Below, piece after piece: positions 63,105-64,000 of a stretch of DNA of 64,000 bases. The first letter of the stretch is position 1; the number at the start of each line of letters is the position of its first letter. The DNA is from Melghirimyces profundicolus. Lineage in GTDB: Bacteria; Bacillota; Bacilli; Thermoactinomycetales; DSM-45169. The position numbers and the translations under genes were made by a program. The stretch spans positions 41,877 through 105,876 of the forward strand of contig NZ_QBKR01000014.1 in assembly GCF_003054245.1 (NCBI RefSeq), given 5' to 3'. The notes under the pieces were generated by a model, which was given only the letters and a program-made list of their open reading frames with translations, searched no databases and had not been told where the DNA came from.

Positions 63105-63179
63105 TGGAGCGGAAGACGGGATTCGAACCCGCGACCCCCGCCTTGGCAAGGCGGTGCTCTACCACTGAGCCACTTCCGC
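63105..63179 (-). tRNA. tRNA-Gly(GCC)
   Basis: 75 nt on the minus strand from GCGGAAGTGG to an encoded CCA. The anticodon loop reads TTGCCAA with GCC, and the T-loop GGTTCGAATC is normal. Last tRNA of the cluster. Confidence 0.96.
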
Positions 63180-63189
63180 ATAAATTGGT

Positions 63190-63265
63190 TGGTGACCCAT
63201 CCAGGATTCGAACCTGGGACACCCTGATTAAAAGTCAGGTGCTCTGCCAGCTGAGCTAATGGGTC
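63190..63265 (-). tRNA. tRNA-Lys(TTT)
   Basis: 76 nt with encoded CCA. The acceptor stem is GACCCAT with ATGGGTC and the anticodon loop is CTTTTAA with TTT. Confidence 0.96.
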
Positions 63266-63273
63266 GGAATGAA

Positions 63274-63348
63274 TGGCTGGGGCGGTAGGGATCGAACCTA
63301 CGCATCACGGAGTCAAAGTCCGTTGCCTTACCACTTGGCTACGCCCCA
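63274..63348 (-). tRNA. tRNA-Gln(TTG)
   Basis: 75 nt with encoded CCA. It begins TGGGGCGTAG and the anticodon loop is CTTTGAC with TTG. Confidence 0.96.
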
Positions 63349-63352
63349 TCGA

Positions 63353-63437
63353 TGGTGGAGGGGGTAGGATTCGAACCTACGAAGGCAGAGCCGGCAGATT
63401 TACAGTCTGCTGCGTTTGGCCACTTCGCTACCCCTCC
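63353..63437 (-). tRNA. tRNA-Tyr(GTA)
   Basis: 85 nt with encoded CCA and a long variable arm (class II), as expected for bacterial tRNA-Tyr. The anticodon loop is CTGTAAA with GTA. Confidence 0.96.
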
Positions 63438-63461
63438 GAGATTCCCACCTCTTCATTTGGG

Positions 63462-63537
63462 TGGTGGACGGTGCAGGGCTCGAACCTGCGACCCCCTGCT
63501 TGTAAGGCAGGTGCTCTCCCAACTGAGCTAACCGTCC
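63462..63537 (-). tRNA. tRNA-Val(TAC)
   Basis: 76 nt with encoded CCA. The acceptor stem is GGACGGT with ACCGTCC and the anticodon loop is CTTACAA with TAC. Confidence 0.95.
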
Positions 63538-63570
63538 CAATGGACACGCCGGAGTCATCCCGGCGATGTG

Positions 63571-63646
63571 TGGTGACCCGTAGGGGATTCGAACCCCTGC
63601 ATGCCAGCGTGAAAGGCTGGTGTGTTAACCGCTTCACCAACGGGCC
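63571..63646 (-). tRNA. tRNA-Glu(TTC)
   Basis: 76 nt with encoded CCA. It begins GGCCCGTTGG and the anticodon loop is CTTTCAC with TTC. The acceptor stem has one G-T pair. Confidence 0.95.
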
Positions 63647-63650
63647 TTGA

Positions 63651-63726
63651 TGGAGCTCCCAACCAGACTCGAACTGGTGACCTCTTCCTTACCATGGAAG
63701 CGCTCTACCGACTGAGCTATGGGAGC
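63651..63726 (-). tRNA. tRNA-Thr(GGT)
   Basis: 76 nt with encoded CCA. It begins GCTCCCATAG and the anticodon loop is ATGGTAA with GGT. Confidence 0.95.
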
Positions 63727-63729
63727 AGG

Positions 63730-63804
63730 TGGCTCCTCAGGCAGGACTCGAACCTGCAACCTACCGGTTAACAGCCGGGCGCTCTACCATTGAGCTACTG
63801 AGGA
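63730..63804 (-). tRNA. tRNA-Asn(GTT)
   Basis: 75 nt with encoded CCA. It begins TCCTCAGTAG and the anticodon loop is CTGTTAA with GTT. First tRNA after the 5S rRNA; the 103 bp between them are AT-rich spacer. Confidence 0.95.
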
Positions 63805-63907
63805 TCAAAAACCATGTTCCGCTTTCCGGCGGACAAGTTATATTATATAACGTTTCTCAGGTAATATCAAGAGAAACTTTTTCCTTTTCTTCGGCCAATA
63901 AGGCCTC

Positions 63908-64000
<93 letters not shown>

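Overview
The window is one chromosomal stretch of a Gram-positive, endospore-forming member of the Bacillales with fairly high GC. Thermoactinomycetaceae or a relative is my inference; no sequence here proves the family. Supporting signs are a spore-coat YheC/YheD ATP-grasp gene, a SigB module, the acpS/nnrD/ydcC/alr/ndoAI-ndoA neighbourhood known from Bacillus, the cdaA-cdaR-glmM-glmS cluster with a glmS ribozyme, strong AGGAGG ribosome binding sites with frequent TTG and GTG starts, and LPXTG and lipobox surface proteins.

Layout. 0-9.3 kb: end of a YheC/YheD gene, an M23 peptidase, tex, a three-gene ABC-2 exporter, degV, nadE and fdhD. 9.4-19.2 kb, minus strand: rsbU-rsbV-rsbW-sigB with an internal SigB-type promoter, the EndoAI/EndoA toxin pair, alr, a small membrane protein, a Gfo/Idh/MocA oxidoreductase, YdcC, bifunctional NAD(P)HX repair enzyme and AcpS. 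This is the Bacillus arrangement, but without rsbR/S/T or rsbX. 19.2-29 kb: a second ABC-2 exporter, a DUF2621-like protein, a PBP1A-type penicillin-binding protein with a low-complexity tail, a CPA1 antiporter and a two-gene osmoprotectant importer whose permease is fused to its binding protein. 29-38.5 kb: small enzymes and membrane proteins, an MFS exporter, a P1B-4 metal ATPase behind a PerR-type promoter, a poly-gamma-glutamate hydrolase homologue, an aromatic-acid-exporter homologue, a peroxiredoxin and a C39-like protease.

38.6-48.3 kb is the accessory part: a 71-residue LPXTG protein, a LysM-NlpC/P60 hydrolase, several small or unknown proteins, a tandem repeat, a 170-190 bp repeat in two copies, a 52-residue Trp/Pro-rich peptide gene behind a SigK-like promoter, catalase with a PerR-like box, a Dps-like protein, and decayed HipA-like and YheC/YheD-like fragments. 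48.3-51.7 kb: csoR-copA-copZ copper efflux and a YjzC-like protein. 52.1-58.6 kb: sigW-like gene, cdaA, cdaR, glmM and ribozyme-controlled glmS. These join c-di-AMP synthesis to amino-sugar supply for the cell wall; the usual rsiW gene is absent. 58.8-62.8 kb: phosphoenolpyruvate carboxylase and arginase. The right edge is the end of an rRNA operon: partial 5S rRNA followed by eight tRNAs (Asn, Thr, Glu, Val, Tyr, Gln, Lys, Gly) and tandem terminators.

Two stress themes connect the genes. Peroxide and iron handling (catalase, peroxiredoxin, Dps-like, P1B-4 ATPase, heme-monooxygenase-like protein) has PerR-like operators on at least two promoters. Envelope maintenance has PBP1A, M23, NlpC/P60, GlmM/GlmS, CdaA and a SigW-like factor. 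I saw no convincing novel defence or biosynthetic system. The most unusual material lies between 38.6 and 48.3 kb.
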